A stretch of DNA of 64,000 nt from contig NZ_CP046457.1 in NCBI RefSeq assembly GCF_009734445.1, forward strand, positions 1,668,001-1,732,000, written 5' to 3'. The translations under genes were made by a program, and so were the position numbers. The stretch comes from Candidatus Syntrophocurvum alkaliphilum. GTDB lineage: Bacteria; Bacillota; Syntrophomonadia; Syntrophomonadales; Syntrophomonadaceae. The notes beneath the pieces are model-generated. The model had not been told where the DNA came from, ran no database searches, and was given only the letters and a program-made list of their open reading frames with translations. How positions within the stretch are numbered: position 1 is the stretch's first letter; the number at the start of each line of letters is the position of its first letter. Of this stretch, positions 62,549-64,000 are shown piece after piece.

Positions 62549-63721
62549 ATGGAAAAAGCTACAATTTTACTTATAGATTTTATGGTAAAAAACGATTTAA
62601 AGGATTATTTAGATCAACAAACTGGTATTTCTGTGGTCGGTATTACAGATAATGTGGATATTGCTTTTACTATGGCAGAACGATATGAACCTACAATAAT
62701 TATTCTTAACCTAGACTTAACTGTTGATGAAGTAGGATTAGATATTGCAGAAGCCTTTGCTTTAGAGTTTACTTCTTCTAGCTTAATTTTAATGAGCAGT
62801 TTAGATAATAAAAAAATTCTGCGTCATGCACTTAAAGTAGGTGCTAAGGATGTAATTACTCTACCTATTGAAAACAAAAAAATATTAAAGATTATACAAC
62901 AAGTAGCTAAGTATGACTTAAAGCGTAGAGAATTGTTTTCTATAAAAAAGAAAGTTCAACCCCAATTTAAAGTAATTACAGTCTTTAATACTAAAGGGGG
63001 TGTAGGTAAAAGTACGGTCTCACTTAATCTAGCTATTGCTATCCAACAATTAACTAAAGATAGGGTGCTTTTAGCTGATTTAGACCTTTTTTCCGGAAAC
63101 TTATCATTAATGGCGGGAGTGGATGCAAGGCGAACTATAAAAGATATGATAGATGAATTAAATAACTTAGATAAAGAATTTTTGGATGAATTTTGTATTA
63201 ACCATTATTCTGGAATAAAAATTTTAACTGCTCCAGCCCATCCTGAGTATGCTAGCTTTATTGAAGCTGAGCACATTGAAAAGATTTTAAATCTAGTATC
63301 ACAGGTTTTCAACTATGTTGTTATAGATGCCCCAACCCATTTTTCAGATACAGTTATTCCAGCTCTTGAATTTGCCCAGGAAATTATAATTGTGGCAAAT
63401 CCCGATTTAGCATCTATACAAAATCTAAAACAATGTCTAGACCTTTTAAATAGTTTATCTATGCAATCTAAAGTTAAAGTAGTATTCAATAAGGTTGGTA
63501 ATAATGGTTATTTAGATGTTAAGGATTTAGAAAAACAATTAGGTGTCGATGTTCAATGTAACATTCCTAATTGTGAAAAGGAGGCCCTTAATGCTGTTAA
63601 TTTAGGAGTACCCTTGATACTAGAGTATAAGAAAATACCTGCATCACAAAAAATACGCGAATTCGCTGCAAAGCTCGTAGGTGATAATAAATCTAAATCT
63701 TTTGTAGAGCTTAGAAGGTAG
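62549..63721 (+). CDS. cpaE: Tad pilus localisation ATPase CpaE/TadZ
   Basis: A 390-residue protein. A receiver-like N-terminal domain (1-125) lacks a clear phospho-Asp pocket. A ParA/MinD-type ATPase follows: KVITVFNTKGGVGKSTVSLNLA (deviant Walker A), RVLLADLDLFSGNLSLMAG, then YVVIDAPTHFSD. TadZ proteins place the secretion ATPase at the pole. GGAAGGGGG precedes the ATG. Confidence 0.9.
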   Translation: MEKATILLIDFMVKNDLKDYLDQQTGISVVGITDNVDIAFTMAERYEPTIIILNLDLTVDEVGLDIAEAFALEFTSSSLILMSSLDNKKILRHALKVGAKDVITLPIENKKILKIIQQVAKYDLKRRELFSIKKKVQPQFKVITVFNTKGGVGKSTVSLNLAIAIQQLTKDRVLLADLDLFSGNLSLMAGVDARRTIKDMIDELNNLDKEFLDEFCINHYSGIKILTAPAHPEYASFIEAEHIEKILNLVSQVFNYVVIDAPTHFSDTVIPALEFAQEIIIVANPDLASIQNLKQCLDLLNSLSMQSKVKVVFNKVGNNGYLDVKDLEKQLGVDVQCNIPNCEKEALNAVNLGVPLILEYKKIPASQKIREFAAKLVGDNKSKSFVELRR

Positions 63722-63731
63722 GTGAGTCTAA

Positions 63732-64000
63732 ATGTCATTATTACAAAAGCGTTTAAATCAACAACGATCTAATTTACAGGATGACAATCAAGTAAATGAG
63801 CTAGGACCCCTGGTTTCTGTTAAGCGTGAAAACTGGACTTTGGCTAAGGAGAAAATAATAGGTAAACTTGCTGATAGTGTAATGGATGAATTTTGGGAAG
63901 AAAACGATGATCAAGAAAAGGAAAAATATATTTCTCAACAAGTAAGAAAACTTGCTCAAGATATATTAAAGGAAATGAATTATACTTTAAACCCTTCAGA
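63732..64000 (+). CDS. cpaF: Tad secretion ATPase CpaF/TadA, 5' part only
   Basis: 89 codons are open to the window end, beginning MSLLQKRLNQQRSN. A stretch of helical N-domain follows (WTLAKEKIIGKLADSVMDEF and QEKEKYISQQVRKLAQDILK). The ATPase core lies beyond the window. Position after cpaE, GTAGGTGAG at the ribosome site, and N-terminal likeness to CpaF proteins support the call. Confidence 0.75.
   Translation, partial: MSLLQKRLNQQRSNLQDDNQVNELGPLVSVKRENWTLAKEKIIGKLADSVMDEFWEENDDQEKEKYISQQVRKLAQDILKEMNYTLNPS

Overview
The window is AT-rich DNA (roughly one third G+C by eye) from what looks like an anaerobic, endospore-forming, flagellated member of the Clostridia (Firmicutes). Signs of this are an H-type small acid-soluble spore protein, DUF1657/DUF421 genes, strong AGGAGG-type ribosome binding sites, TTG/GTG starts, the anaerobic early-cobalt route to cobalamin, a hydrogenase-like Fe-S sensor, LPXTG/sortase and SLH surface proteins, and S-box, B12 and c-di-GMP riboswitches. 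Genus cannot be fixed from sequence alone; an alkaliphilic or halotolerant relative is only a guess from the sodium/phosphate, glycine betaine and dicarboxylate carriers.

Layout. 1-5.3 kb: DUF421/DUF1657 pair; SAM riboswitch with metY and metA (acetyl-type homoserine acyltransferase); a metallo-beta-lactamase-fold hydrolase; SspH; PerR. 5.3-11.5 kb: motA-motB stator, Na/Pi cotransporter, an ECF sigma/anti-sigma pair with a matching autoregulatory promoter, a DUF6623-like protein. 11.5-17.8 kb: two DUF362 proteins, nitroreductase, GlpM-like membrane protein, iron alcohol dehydrogenase and a CoA-transferase. 17.8-37.3 kb: a nearly complete cobalamin locus. A leftward operon runs cbiA-D-E-T-L-F-G-H-J-X-C-cobU, with cobT preceding it separately; a rightward run holds cbiP-cbiB-cobO-cobS-cobD-cobC. 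A B12 riboswitch then controls cbiM-Q-O plus a NikL-like accessory protein. cbiO carries an in-frame amber codon. 37.3-40.6 kb: opuA glycine-betaine transporter. 40.9-52 kb: SLH/YcdB-type surface protein, a hydrogenase-domain sigma-54 activator, DNRLRE protein, methyltransferase, dicarboxylate symporter, and a 12-TM LuxR-type regulator. 51.9-64 kb: a surface-adhesion region.

The last region is the most interesting. It has a c-di-GMP-I riboswitch on a secreted transglutaminase-like protein, a membrane GGDEF diguanylate cyclase with intact active and inhibitory sites, and two near-identical SARP-type (winged helix plus BTAD) regulators. The C-termini of these regulators look like a GGDEF domain that has lost GGDEF but kept the RxxD c-di-GMP-binding I-site. 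A sortase with an LPXTG protein carrying about 30 Asp-Asn-Gly repeats comes next, then the start of a Tad/Flp pilus operon (flp, cpaA, tadE, tadG, cpaB, cpaE, cpaF). Three GTGA-type direct repeats at exact 11-bp spacing lie upstream of both the LPXTG operon and the pilus operon. My inference is one c-di-GMP-responsive SARP regulon that controls pili and a cell-wall-anchored adhesin.

Other structure: a dispersed 20-base-core repeat (six copies, five just after stop codons of leftward genes), GGGGAC-type palindromic hairpins, a decayed copy of the LuxR-type gene start, and a hairpin lying between the Shine-Dalgarno sequence and the start codon of the opuA permease.
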